64,000 bases of DNA, taken from contig NZ_KZ984051.1 in the NCBI RefSeq assembly GCF_003569805.1, positions 907,519 through 971,518 on the forward strand, given 5' to 3'. This DNA is from Microbacterium halotolerans (GTDB lineage Bacteria; Actinomycetota; Actinomycetes; Actinomycetales; Microbacteriaceae). Below the pieces are notes generated by a model. It did no database searches and was not told the DNA's origin. It saw only the letters and a program-made list of their open reading frames with translations. Shown in pieces: positions 16,443 to 24,797 of the stretch; position 1 is the stretch's first letter, and every line of letters starts with the position of its first letter. The translations under genes were made by a program, and so were the position numbers.

Positions 16443-17452
16443 GCGCCGTGGCGCTCCCGCAGGCGCGGCAGCACTTCCTCACCGTACAGGCGCAGGAACG
16501 CCTCCTGGTCGTGGCCCGGATCGTGGAACACCAGGTGCTTGAAGCCGAGGTCGATGTAGCGCTCGATCTGACTGATGTGCTCTTCGACGTCGTCCGAGAC
16601 GATGAACCGGCTCGCGGCACGCTCCGTCGGCAGCTCCTGCGCGAGACGCTGCATCTCCTGCGGGTCGTGCACGCCCATCTTCTCCTCAGGGCTGAGCGCG
16701 AGCGGCGCCCAGAAGCGCGTGTTCTCCAGCGCCTTCTCGCGGTCGGTGCGGAACGAGACCTTCACCTCCATCAGGGTGTCGACCTCGTCGCGGGTCTGCG
16801 AGCCCTTGGCGAGCCCGTCCTCGAAGGCGGGGATGAGCTTGTCGGTGTACAGCTCGCTCGCCTTGCCGCTCGTCGTGATCCAACCGTCGGCCATCCGGCC
16901 GGCCAGGCGCGTCGCGGCGGGTCCGGATGCGCCGATGTAGATCGGCACGGGCTGCGACGGCCGGTCGTAGATCGTCGCGTTGTTCACGGAGTAGTAGGTG
17001 CCCTCGAAGGTGACGCGATCGGACTCCCAGAGCTTGCGGATCAGGATGATCGATTCCTTCATCCGCTGGAAGCGCTCCGGCGGCTCCGGCCAGTCGAGGC
17101 CGAGGGTGACCTCGTTGAGAGCCTCTCCCGTGCCGACGCCGAGGATCATCCGGCCGGGGTACATCGCACCCAGCGTGCCGAACGCCTGAGCGATCACGCC
17201 GGGGTGATAGCGGAACGTCGGCGTCAGCACCGACGTGCCCAGCAGCACCCGTGAGGTGCGCTCGCCGACGGCGCCGAGCCATGGAAGCGCGGCAGGAGCA
17301 TGGCCGCCCTCGTGCATCCACGGCTGCAGGTGGTCGCTGAGGAACACCGAGTCGAAGCCGACCTCCTCGGCGAGCACCGCGTAGTCCAGCAGCTCTCGCG
17401 GGCCGAACTGCTCGCTCGACGCCTTGTATCCGAAGCGGATGGGAACGGTCAT
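16439..17452 (-). CDS. fgd: F420-dependent glucose-6-phosphate dehydrogenase
   Basis: 337 residues, matching the length of mycobacterial Fgd1. The signature parts are SDHLQPWMHEGGHAPAALPW with the catalytic His, GTSVLTPTFRYHPGVIAQAF, LGVGTGEALNE with the acid residue, and HLVFHDPGHDQEAFLRLYGE. It oxidises glucose 6-phosphate and reduces F420, the main source of F420H2 in these bacteria. It overlaps cofC; the monooxygenase gene lies 101 bases upstream with no clear gene or signal in that gap. Confidence 0.95.
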   Translation of the reverse strand: MTVPIRFGYKASSEQFGPRELLDYAVLAEEVGFDSVFLSDHLQPWMHEGGHAPAALPWLGAVGERTSRVLLGTSVLTPTFRYHPGVIAQAFGTLGAMYPGRMILGVGTGEALNEVTLGLDWPEPPERFQRMKESIILIRKLWESDRVTFEGTYYSVNNATIYDRPSQPVPIYIGASGPAATRLAGRMADGWITTSGKASELYTDKLIPAFEDGLAKGSQTRDEVDTLMEVKVSFRTDREKALENTRFWAPLALSPEEKMGVHDPQEMQRLAQELPTERAASRFIVSDDVEEHISQIERYIDLGFKHLVFHDPGHDQEAFLRLYGEEVLPRLRERHGA

Positions 17453-17553
17453 GGTGCTCCTTCGTGAGTGCGGTGCCTATCGATTCTCGCGTGTTCGTGT
17501 CACCTTGGCGCGCCGGGCGCGCGAGAGTTCACCGACGCGAAACGCAAGGCGCA

Positions 17554-19113
17554 TCATGCGGGGGACGTTCCGGATGGGGCAGGCACGGCGGAGAACGCGG
17601 TGCGCACGCGGTCGAGCCGTTCGCGGAACGCCGAGACGGTGCTCGGCCAGATCAGCGTGAGGCGGCCGCTGCGCTCGTCGACGTACCAGTTGCGGCAGCC
17701 TCCGGTGAGCCACGGCGTGCCGGCGGCGAGGGCATCGACCTCGCGCGCGGCCTCCTCTTCGGCGGCGGCGGATACGCGGATCGGGGCGCCGCCGCGTGAG
17801 ACGAGCTCGGCCGTCAGTGCCGCCTGTGCCTCGAGCAGCAGCACGGCCGAGTTGTGGCCGAGCGTGGCATTGGGCCCGCCGAGCACGAACAGATTGGGGA
17901 AGCCGTGCACCAGCGTCGACGCCACCGCAGTGAACCCGCCCGACCAGTGCTCGTCGAGCGTGCTGCCGTGCTCGCCCGTGATCCGCGACGCGTAGGGCTG
18001 GCGGGTGGCGTGGAAGCCGGTGGCGAGCACCACCGCGTCGGCGCTGTGCCGCTCACCGCTCGCCGCGACGAGTTCGCCATCGTCGACGGCCGCGAGGGCG
18101 CTGGGCTCGAGACGCACGGCACCATCGGCGATCGACGGGTAGAACTCGTCGCTGAGCAGCACGCGCTTGCATCCGAACGCGTAGTCGGGGGTGAGTGCGG
18201 CGCGCAGATGCGGGTCGGAGACGTGGGCGTGCAGGTGCGCGAGCGCCGATCGGCTGGCGGCCTCGGCTGCTGCGGCATCGCCCGAGCGCGAGGCGAATCG
18301 CGCCTCTCCCTCCGCGTACAGCTCGGCTCGCGTCTCGGTGAGCGCACCGGCGGAGCCGCGCCAGGCGGTGCGCTCGGCGCGCGTGTGCTCGCGATCGCCC
18401 CGGGGCATGATCCACGCCGGGGTGCGCTGGAACACCGTCACAGCAGCCCCGAGCCGCGCCAGTGCGGGAGCGAGCTGAACAGCGCTTGCGCCCGTGCCGA
18501 CGACGGCGATGCGCCTGCCGGCCACGTCGAGGTGATCCGGCCAGCGTGCGGAGTGGAACACCGGTCCGTCGAAGGTCTCGACGCCGGGCAGCTGCGGGGT
18601 GCGGGGCTCGGTGAGCCGCCCGCATGCGATGACCAGGTGTTCGCTGCGGATGGCGGCGTGCGCATGCGCCTGCGGCGAAGCAGCGCTCTCGTCGCCCCGG
18701 TGGTCGGTGTGTGCGGGGCTCGACGCGGTGATCGCCCAACCATCGCCGTCCCAATGCGCATCGATCAACTCGTGGGAGAACCGGATGTGCCGCCGCAGTC
18801 CCTCGGCGTCGATCACGTGATCGAGATACGTGCGGATCTCGTCGCCCGGCGCGAACGTGCGAGACCAATCGGGCCACGGGTGCGATTCCAGCGCGTACAG
18901 GTGTGCAGGCACGTCGCACGCGACGCCCGGATAGCGGTTGTCGCGCCACGTGCCGCCGGCGGAGGCGGCGCGCTCGAGGATCGCGAAGTCGTCGTCCCCA
19001 GCGCGCTTCAGCGCGATCGCAGCGGCGATGCCGGCGAACCCGGCGCCGACGATCACAGTGCGGGTACGGATCTCCTCGCGTGGGGAGCTCCCTTCCGCAG
19101 CGCGGACCTTCAT
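17554..19113 (-). CDS. Flavin-containing monooxygenase, Baeyer-Villiger type
   Basis: 519 residues. The FAD site is VIVGAGFAGIAAAIALKRAG, followed by GGTWRDNRYPGVACDVPAHL. The Baeyer-Villiger fingerprint FxGxxxHxxxWP is intact (FDGPVFHSARWP, residues 181-192), and a second Rossmann motif VVGTGASAVQLAPAL binds NADPH. Type I enzymes of this kind insert oxygen into ketones. The start overlaps the fbiC stop (ATGA), which places it in the F420 operon although the family uses NADPH. Substrate unknown. Confidence 0.9.
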   Translation of the reverse strand: MKVRAAEGSSPREEIRTRTVIVGAGFAGIAAAIALKRAGDDDFAILERAASAGGTWRDNRYPGVACDVPAHLYALESHPWPDWSRTFAPGDEIRTYLDHVIDAEGLRRHIRFSHELIDAHWDGDGWAITASSPAHTDHRGDESAASPQAHAHAAIRSEHLVIACGRLTEPRTPQLPGVETFDGPVFHSARWPDHLDVAGRRIAVVGTGASAVQLAPALARLGAAVTVFQRTPAWIMPRGDREHTRAERTAWRGSAGALTETRAELYAEGEARFASRSGDAAAAEAASRSALAHLHAHVSDPHLRAALTPDYAFGCKRVLLSDEFYPSIADGAVRLEPSALAAVDDGELVAASGERHSADAVVLATGFHATRQPYASRITGEHGSTLDEHWSGGFTAVASTLVHGFPNLFVLGGPNATLGHNSAVLLLEAQAALTAELVSRGGAPIRVSAAAEEEAAREVDALAAGTPWLTGGCRNWYVDERSGRLTLIWPSTVSAFRERLDRVRTAFSAVPAPSGTSPA

Positions 19114-21647
19114 GACGCACTCCCCACGGGTGCCGGTTCGGCGGTTTCGGCGCCGGAGGCGTTCGCGGCCGCCGCGGTGCCGTCGGCTCCGTGCTCGGCC
19201 GCGGCCTTCCGTTCCGCGCTGGGCTCGCCGTATGCCGTGGTGCGCAGACGCAGCGGCCGGAACAGACGCTGCGCCATGCGGCGGGCCGCGTTCAGAGGCA
19301 GCTCGGTGCCCGTCTCTATGCCGGATGCCGGCAGCACGCGCCCGTCGAGCAGAGTGCCGCCGAGGTCGTCTCCGCCGCTGGCGAGCAGTTCAGCGGTGGT
19401 CACCGCATCGTGACGGGTCCAGGGGATCTGGATGTGGTTGATGTGCTCGGACAGCATCAGCCGGGAGACGGCGACCATGGCGCGGTGCTCATCGATCGCG
19501 GACCGTTCCCCGACGAGTGCGACGCCCCCGGACGGCCCCGGCAGCGCAATCGGCACGAACTCGGTGAACCCGCCCGTGCGCTGCTGGATGCCGATCAGGG
19601 TGCGCAGGTGCGCGATGCGCTCCGCCGCGGTCTCGACGTGGCCGTAGAACATCACCGACGTCGACGAGAACCCTGCCTCGTGCGCGGCCGTGATCGTCTC
19701 GATCCAGCGCTCGACGGGAAGGTCATCGGGGGCGATCGCCTCTCGCACCCGTTCCGATGCGATCTTGATGCCGGTACCAGGCATCGAACCGACGCCGGCA
19801 TCGCGCAGAGCGGCCAGCGCTGCGTCGAGGCCGAGTCCGGCACGATCGGCGAGGTCGCAGACGTCCTGCGGGCGGAACGCGTGCAGGTGTATGCCGTCTG
19901 CGGCATGCGCGATCGTGCGCGCGATGTCGAGGTAGGCGGTGGCCGGCTCATTCGGATGCACCAGGCCCTGCACGCAGATCTCTCCGAGCCCGAGGTCCCA
20001 CGCGTCGCGGGCGGCGTCGGCGAGGGCCGCGAGATCGTACGGCTCGCCGTCGGTATGCAGGCCGGCCGCACGAAGCGCGGCGGTGCCGGTGCCGGATGAT
20101 CGGAAGGCGGATGAGGCGATGTTGCGGTTGTTCGCAATGCTGATCGCCTCGCCGACCGTGTAGCGGCGCATGTCGTCGGCTGTGCGGACGAGAGCTTCGA
20201 GGTCGTCTCCCGTGGCGGTGAGCAGTCGTTCCCACTCGGCGTCGTCGAGCGAAGCCGGGTCCTGGGCTGCGCGATCGATGACCGCGGCGATGAGGCCCGT
20301 GGAGCGGCTGGAGACCAGGACGGCGTTCGCCGCGGTCTCTCCGTTCGCGGTTTCAGGGGCCGCCTCGTCGCGGCCCACATTCCGCGCCGACGAGCGCTGA
20401 GCAGGATTCGCGCCCGTCGGGTTGGCGCCTTCTCGGGCGAGGTGCGATCCGGTCTCCGACAGGGCGCGCAGCGGCTCGCGCATCTCCGGTGCGATCCAGG
20501 CGTCGTCGCGCACGTACTCCGGGTGTGCGGTGAGCCGTTCGCGAAGCGTGAAGCCCAGCTCCGACGTGCGGCGCGTGAGGTCGTCGAGGTGCGGCCACGG
20601 GCGCTCGGGGTTGACGTGGTCTGCGGTGAGGGGGGAGACGCCGCCCCAGTCGTCGGCGCCTGCGCGCACGAGCAGCTCGAACTCGGCCTGATCCTGCAGG
20701 TTCGGCGGCACCTGCACGCGCATCCTGGGGCCGAAGACCAGCCTTGTCACGGCGACGGCCGCCGCGTACTCGAGCAGCTGTGCATCCGGCGCGCCCTGCA
20801 TCGCCGTTCGCGGCTTGGCGCGGAAGTTCTGCACTATCACTTCCTGGATATGCCCGTGCCGCTCGCTGGCATCGCGCAGCGCGATCATCGACTCCGCGCG
20901 ATCGCGCACGGTCTCGCCGATGCCGACGAGGATGCCCGTGGTGAACGGGATCTTCGCACGGCCGGCGTCGTCGATCAGCTTCAGTCGCACATCCGGGTCC
21001 TTGTCGGGGGAGCCGTAGTGCACCTCGCCAGGGGCCTCGTAGACGTGCTTCGACGTGCTCTCGAGCATCACGCCCATCGACGGGGCGACGGGGCGCAGCG
21101 CGGCGAGCTCATCCGGACGCATCACGCCGGGGTTCAGGTGCGCGAGCAGTCCCGTCTCCTCGGTGATCAGGCGCGCCATGGCGCCGACGTAGTCGAGGGT
21201 GGAAGCGTAGCCGTGCGCATCCAGCCAGGCGCGGGCCTCCGGCCACCGGTCCTCCGGACGGTCGCCGAGCGTGAGCAGCGCCTCCTTGCAGCCCATCGCG
21301 GCGCCGCGGCGGGCGACCGAGAGCACCTGCTGCGGCGACATGTACGACGGCTTGTGCTTCTTCGCGAGCTGGCCGGGGGTGTCGACGAACACGCAGTAGT
21401 GGCAGCGGTCCCGGCACAGGGTCGTCAGCGGGATGAACACCTTGCGCGAGTAGGTGATGATGCGCTCGCGACCCGCGGCGATGAGCCCCTCGTCACGGTC
21501 GCGGGAGGCGAGGGCGAGCACACGCTCGAACTCCGCGTCGCGCGCACCCAGCAGCGCTTCGGCATCGTCGACGGTGAGGCGCGCACGTTCCTCCGCTTTC
21601 CGCAGCGCGTCCGCGACGGCTGGCGATCCCTGGTCGATCGAAGTCAC
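19110..21647 (-). CDS. fbiC: FO synthase FbiC (CofG-CofH fusion) with a cysteine-less CofH half
   Basis: 845 residues, near the usual fused length. Residues 1-~380 are a complete CofG radical-SAM domain with CRDRCHYC (Cys78, 82, 85). A variable linker follows. Residues ~440-800 are CofH-like: NNRNI (506-510), ICVQGLVHPNEPATAYLDIA, IHLHAFRPQDV, FYGHVETAAERIAHL, GIQQRTGGFTEFVPI, IQIPWTRHDAV, GGDDLGGTL. In other FbiC proteins NRNI is followed at once by a second CxxxCxxC; here residues 511-525 read ASSAFRSSGTGTAAL with no cysteine. The DNA there is clean in frame. FbiC makes FO from a riboflavin precursor and tyrosine, both halves normally using radical SAM chemistry. Either a second enzyme supplies CofH activity or this half has changed role. 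Confidence 0.88.
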   Translation of the reverse strand: MTSIDQGSPAVADALRKAEERARLTVDDAEALLGARDAEFERVLALASRDRDEGLIAAGRERIITYSRKVFIPLTTLCRDRCHYCVFVDTPGQLAKKHKPSYMSPQQVLSVARRGAAMGCKEALLTLGDRPEDRWPEARAWLDAHGYASTLDYVGAMARLITEETGLLAHLNPGVMRPDELAALRPVAPSMGVMLESTSKHVYEAPGEVHYGSPDKDPDVRLKLIDDAGRAKIPFTTGILVGIGETVRDRAESMIALRDASERHGHIQEVIVQNFRAKPRTAMQGAPDAQLLEYAAAVAVTRLVFGPRMRVQVPPNLQDQAEFELLVRAGADDWGGVSPLTADHVNPERPWPHLDDLTRRTSELGFTLRERLTAHPEYVRDDAWIAPEMREPLRALSETGSHLAREGANPTGANPAQRSSARNVGRDEAAPETANGETAANAVLVSSRSTGLIAAVIDRAAQDPASLDDAEWERLLTATGDDLEALVRTADDMRRYTVGEAISIANNRNIASSAFRSSGTGTAALRAAGLHTDGEPYDLAALADAARDAWDLGLGEICVQGLVHPNEPATAYLDIARTIAHAADGIHLHAFRPQDVCDLADRAGLGLDAALAALRDAGVGSMPGTGIKIASERVREAIAPDDLPVERWIETITAAHEAGFSSTSVMFYGHVETAAERIAHLRTLIGIQQRTGGFTEFVPIALPGPSGGVALVGERSAIDEHRAMVAVSRLMLSEHINHIQIPWTRHDAVTTAELLASGGDDLGGTLLDGRVLPASGIETGTELPLNAARRMAQRLFRPLRLRTTAYGEPSAERKAAAEHGADGTAAAANASGAETAEPAPVGSAS

Positions 21648-21756
21648 CGCTCCAGTCTCTCACCGCCCCGGGCCACCGGGCCCGAGTCCGGCCCAGGTCG
21701 ATACAGGGAGGAGCGAGGATCGGCGCCGTCGCCGGAAGGCATGCCAAGATGGACGC

Positions 21757-22158
21757 ATGGTGAGGTTGCTGCTGGATCAGGCGCAGCTCGAGATCGAGCT
21801 CTCGGGAGTCGAGCGCCTGCTGACCTTCCGCAAGGAGAGCGTTCGGGTGCCGCGCGCGGCCATCCGGAGCGTACAGCTCACCGACGACCCGTGGACCTGG
21901 CTGCGCGGAGTGCGGCGCCCGGGGACGCACATCGTCGGGCGGCTCGCCGCCGGAAGCTGGCAGCGCACCGCGGGGCGCGACTTCGTGATGCTGCGCGGGC
22001 GGGGGCGCGACGGCGTCGTGATCACCCTCGACGGCGAGCAGGAGTTCCAGCGCGTGCTGCTGACGACCTCGCACGCGCGGGACCTGGTCGCGGCGCTTCG
22101 GCTCGACGATGTCGAGAAGGCCGCGGACGTGACCGATCTCGCCGGTCGCGGCGACTGA
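21757..22158 (+). CDS. Hypothetical protein, possible small PH-like domain
   Basis: 133 residues from ATG 21757. I do not recognise the family. It looks like a single compact beta-rich domain (LEIELSGVERLLTFRKESVRVPRAAIRSV, then DPWTWLRGVRRPGTHIVGRL and a final helix), as in bacterial PH-like proteins. No signal peptide or membrane segment. It is divergent from fbiC and convergent with the small membrane ORF. Confidence 0.7.
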   Translation: MVRLLLDQAQLEIELSGVERLLTFRKESVRVPRAAIRSVQLTDDPWTWLRGVRRPGTHIVGRLAAGSWQRTAGRDFVMLRGRGRDGVVITLDGEQEFQRVLLTTSHARDLVAALRLDDVEKAADVTDLAGRGD

Positions 22159-22296
22159 TCAGCCGCGCACGAGCGCGAGGTCTCGGAGGTCGTGCGTGCG
22201 CAGCTGGGACACCGGTGCGGCGACTGCGCATGTGAGGGCGATCAGGAACGCGACCGCCCAGGCGACGTCGACGGGAATCGATACGAGCGGGCCCAT
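22159..22296 (-). CDS. Small membrane protein (45 residues), adjacent to an ABC ATPase
   Basis: ATG 22296 is preceded by TAGGGCGG, which overlaps the stop of the ABC ATPase gene. The product has one transmembrane helix (VDVAWAVAFLIALTCAVAA) and a charged tail THDLRDLALVRG. It stands where the permease of the ABC system would be expected. It may be a genuine microprotein or the remnant of a membrane gene; no homologue is recognised. Confidence 0.45.
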   Translation of the reverse strand: MGPLVSIPVDVAWAVAFLIALTCAVAAPVSQLRTHDLRDLALVRG

Positions 22297-22303
22297 CGCC
22301 GCC

Positions 22304-24277
22304 CTACTGCTGCTCGGAGTCGTCCTCGTGGAACTCTGAGACGAACGACTCGAACGAGATCTCCTGCGTGGCGGGTGCGGACTCCGCACCGCCGTCGACG
22401 GGTTCGTCGCCCTCGGCCGCTTCGCCGTGCTGCTCGCCGTCGCCCAGGTCGCTGCGGTCCGAATGGCTGATCGGTTCGGTCTCGCCGAGCGCGACGAAAT
22501 CCGGATCGCTGAGGTCGTCCTGCGACAGGCGCGAACTGTTCTCGTCCTCGGGCGCCGGCGCGTCGGAGCCCGAAGCGTCGCTCGATGCCTCGTCGTCGCC
22601 TGCCGTCGAACCGAGGCGGTCGGCGAAGCTGGGGCCCGCTGACCAGGGGCTCCCGTGCTGGTCGGCGTCGCTCGAGGTCTCGTCCTGGCCGTCGTCGCTC
22701 GTGGGTGCGCCCAGGAGCGGGAAGGTCGGGATCTCGCGGGTCGAGTCTTCGTTGTCGTTGAGCAGATGAGCGAGTCGGTCGGCTCCGGGCAGCGGACGCG
22801 AATCCGGATGTGCTTCGTCCACCTCTTCCGACGGTGCGGCGTGCGAGTGGTCGGGTTCCGCCGAGTCGGTGGTCCCCTCCTCGGTCCCCTCCGCATCGAC
22901 GTCCGTGCCCTCGTGGACGTCCTCAGAAGCCCCGTCGTGCTCGTCGAAGCCGGGCCGTGAATCCGCGGGACCGAAGCCGTCGTCTTCGTCGTCTGCATGA
23001 GTCTCACCGGCGAAGCCGTCGTCGTCCGCGGCTGCTTCTGCGGCTGCGTCCTCGTCGTGTGCGCGGTCCGCAAGAGCCGCGTCGTCGCTCTGCGCATCGT
23101 TGTCGCCGAACGGCGCGGCGCCCGCGATGCCTACGGCGGCCGCTCCTGCGGCTGCGCCGGCGACGCCGGTTGCGGCGCCGGCGACGGCAGCGCCCATGCC
23201 GCTGCCGCGTTCGTGGTCGGTGTTGTAGTCGTTCTCCTCAGCGCCGGATAGGACGTCAGCGCCATTCGGTGCCTCGCCTGCGACGGCAGCCCCGGCGTCA
23301 GAAGCCTCGCCCTGCACAGCGGCAGCCGCCCCCACCGCTCCCGTGGTGTCAGCTTTCCGTGACGGCAGCGCGGCGGTCTGGCGGGTGGGGCGGCCGTTGA
23401 CGAGGTCGAGGAAGACGTCCTCGAGACTGGCGCCGCGCTGATGCAGCACGGACAGGGCGATCCCCGCTTCGGCGGCGCTCTTGCCCAGGTCGCGCGCTCG
23501 TGCGTCGCGCACGTTCACGCCGCTGCGCAGCACCTCGAACTCGTAGCCGCCCTCGCGCAGCACGCGCGACAGCTTCTCACGGTCGGGGGAGTCGACCACG
23601 ACGATCGGATCGACGTCGGCGAGGTCCTCGATGTCGCCGGAGAAGACGAGCTTGCCGTTCGAGACGATCAGGATGCGGTCGGCGATCTGCTGCACTTCGC
23701 TGAGCAGATGCGACGACATCAGCACGGTACGGCCCTCGTCAGCGAGGCGGCGCATCAGCAGGCGCATCCACCTGATGCCCTCGGGGTCCATGCCGTTGAC
23801 CGGTTCATCGAAGATCAGCACACCGGGATCGCCCAGCAGCGACTGCGCGATGCTGAGGCGCTGGCGCATGCCGAGCGAGTAGCTGGCGATGCGCATGTCC
23901 GCCACGTCGCTCAGGCCGACCAGGTCGAGCACCTCGCGCACGCGGGGCAGGGGGATCCCGTTCGACTTCGCGACCGACGTGAGCTGGCGCGTGGCGGTGC
24001 GACGCTGCTTGAACGTGGGCGTCTCGAGCACGGCTCCGACGGTGCGCGCCGGGTGCGAGATCGACGAGTACGTCGCCCCGCCGATCGTGGCTTTGCCGGA
24101 CGACGGCCGGATCTCGCCGAGCAGGATTCGCAGCGACGTCGTCTTGCCGGCGCCGTTCGGGCCGAGAACGGCGGTCACCACACCTGGCTCCACTCTCGCC
24201 GTCAGGTCGGACACAGCCGAAACGTCGCCGAAGACCTTCGTCACACCCGAGAACTCGAGCACCTTGCCGTCGGCCAT
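22304..24277 (-). CDS. ABC transporter ATP-binding protein with long acidic C-terminal extension
   Basis: 657 residues. The first ~310 are a normal ABC2-type ATPase: Walker A GPNGAGKTTSLRILLG, signature YSLGMRQRLSIAQSLLG, Walker B VLIFDEPVNGMDPEG, closing with ASLEDVFLDLVNGRP. The last ~340 are low complexity, rich in Asp, Glu, Ala and Ser, with an alanine/glycine stretch (GMGAAVAGAATGVAGAAAGA). No permease gene follows; the only membrane ORF next to it is 45 residues. Cargo unknown. The tail looks disordered and could bind cations or a partner protein. Confidence 0.88.
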   Translation of the reverse strand: MADGKVLEFSGVTKVFGDVSAVSDLTARVEPGVVTAVLGPNGAGKTTSLRILLGEIRPSSGKATIGGATYSSISHPARTVGAVLETPTFKQRRTATRQLTSVAKSNGIPLPRVREVLDLVGLSDVADMRIASYSLGMRQRLSIAQSLLGDPGVLIFDEPVNGMDPEGIRWMRLLMRRLADEGRTVLMSSHLLSEVQQIADRILIVSNGKLVFSGDIEDLADVDPIVVVDSPDREKLSRVLREGGYEFEVLRSGVNVRDARARDLGKSAAEAGIALSVLHQRGASLEDVFLDLVNGRPTRQTAALPSRKADTTGAVGAAAAVQGEASDAGAAVAGEAPNGADVLSGAEENDYNTDHERGSGMGAAVAGAATGVAGAAAGAAAVGIAGAAPFGDNDAQSDDAALADRAHDEDAAAEAAADDDGFAGETHADDEDDGFGPADSRPGFDEHDGASEDVHEGTDVDAEGTEEGTTDSAEPDHSHAAPSEEVDEAHPDSRPLPGADRLAHLLNDNEDSTREIPTFPLLGAPTSDDGQDETSSDADQHGSPWSAGPSFADRLGSTAGDDEASSDASGSDAPAPEDENSSRLSQDDLSDPDFVALGETEPISHSDRSDLGDGEQHGEAAEGDEPVDGGAESAPATQEISFESFVSEFHEDDSEQQ

Positions 24278-24398
24278 ACGGCCTCCTTCGCGTCGTCTAT
24301 CCTCTCCATCTTGGCGGATGGGCGGGAAAAGTCACGAACCCGGCGCACATCGGATGCCGTGGCGCCTCGAATCCCAACCGCAGAATCTCGGAGAATGC

Positions 24399-24463
24399 GC
24401 GGAGCCTCGGAGGAGGATTTCGCCGGGAAGCTCCGAGAAGACGCTGATTCTCCGAGGCTCCGC
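24399..24463 (-). terminator. Inverted repeat downstream of fdxA (24480)
   Basis: 14-base arms GCGGAGCCTCGGAG / CTCCGAGGCTCCGC separated by 37 bases that contain further CTCCGAG/TCTCGGAG pairing. It lies in the 202-base gap between the ferredoxin stop and the ABC gene start; no gene seen in that gap. Confidence 0.55.
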
Positions 24464-24479
24464 TCTCACCCGCCGGCGC

Positions 24480-24797
24480 TCAGTTCTGCGGAGGCAGGGC
24501 GGAGATCACGGGGTGGTCCTTCGCGATCACGCCGACCTTTGCCGCGCCTCCCGGCGAGCCCACGTCGTCGAAGAACTCCACGTTCGCGGTGTAGTAGTCC
24601 TGCCACTCATCCGGCAGGTCGTCTTCGTAGTAGATCGCCTCGACCGGGCACACCGGCTCGCAGGCACCGCAGTCGACGCACTCATCCGGATGGATGTACA
24701 GGCTGCGTTCACCCTCGTAGATGCAGTCGACCGGGCACTCATCGATGCACGCGCGGTCTTTGACATCCACGCAGGGAAGGGCGATCACGTAGGTCAC
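24480..24797 (-). CDS. fdxA: 7Fe-type ferredoxin, sulfate-assimilation copy
   Basis: 105 residues from GTG 24797, overlapping the fprA stop. It has the same cluster motifs as the ferredoxin at 2092 ([17 protein letters not shown] and [12 protein letters not shown]) and nearly the same first 88 residues, with a different tail ([16 protein letters not shown]). Synonymous positions have diverged widely, so the two copies are old or separately acquired. It is the last gene of the sulfite-reductase operon and its natural role is to carry electrons from FprA to sulfite reductase. Confidence 0.95.
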   Translation of the reverse strand: MTYVIALPCVDVKDRACIDECPVDCIYEGERSLYIHPDECVDCGACEPVCPVEAIYYEDDLPDEWQDYYTANVEFFDDVGSPGGAAKVGVIAKDHPVISALPPQN

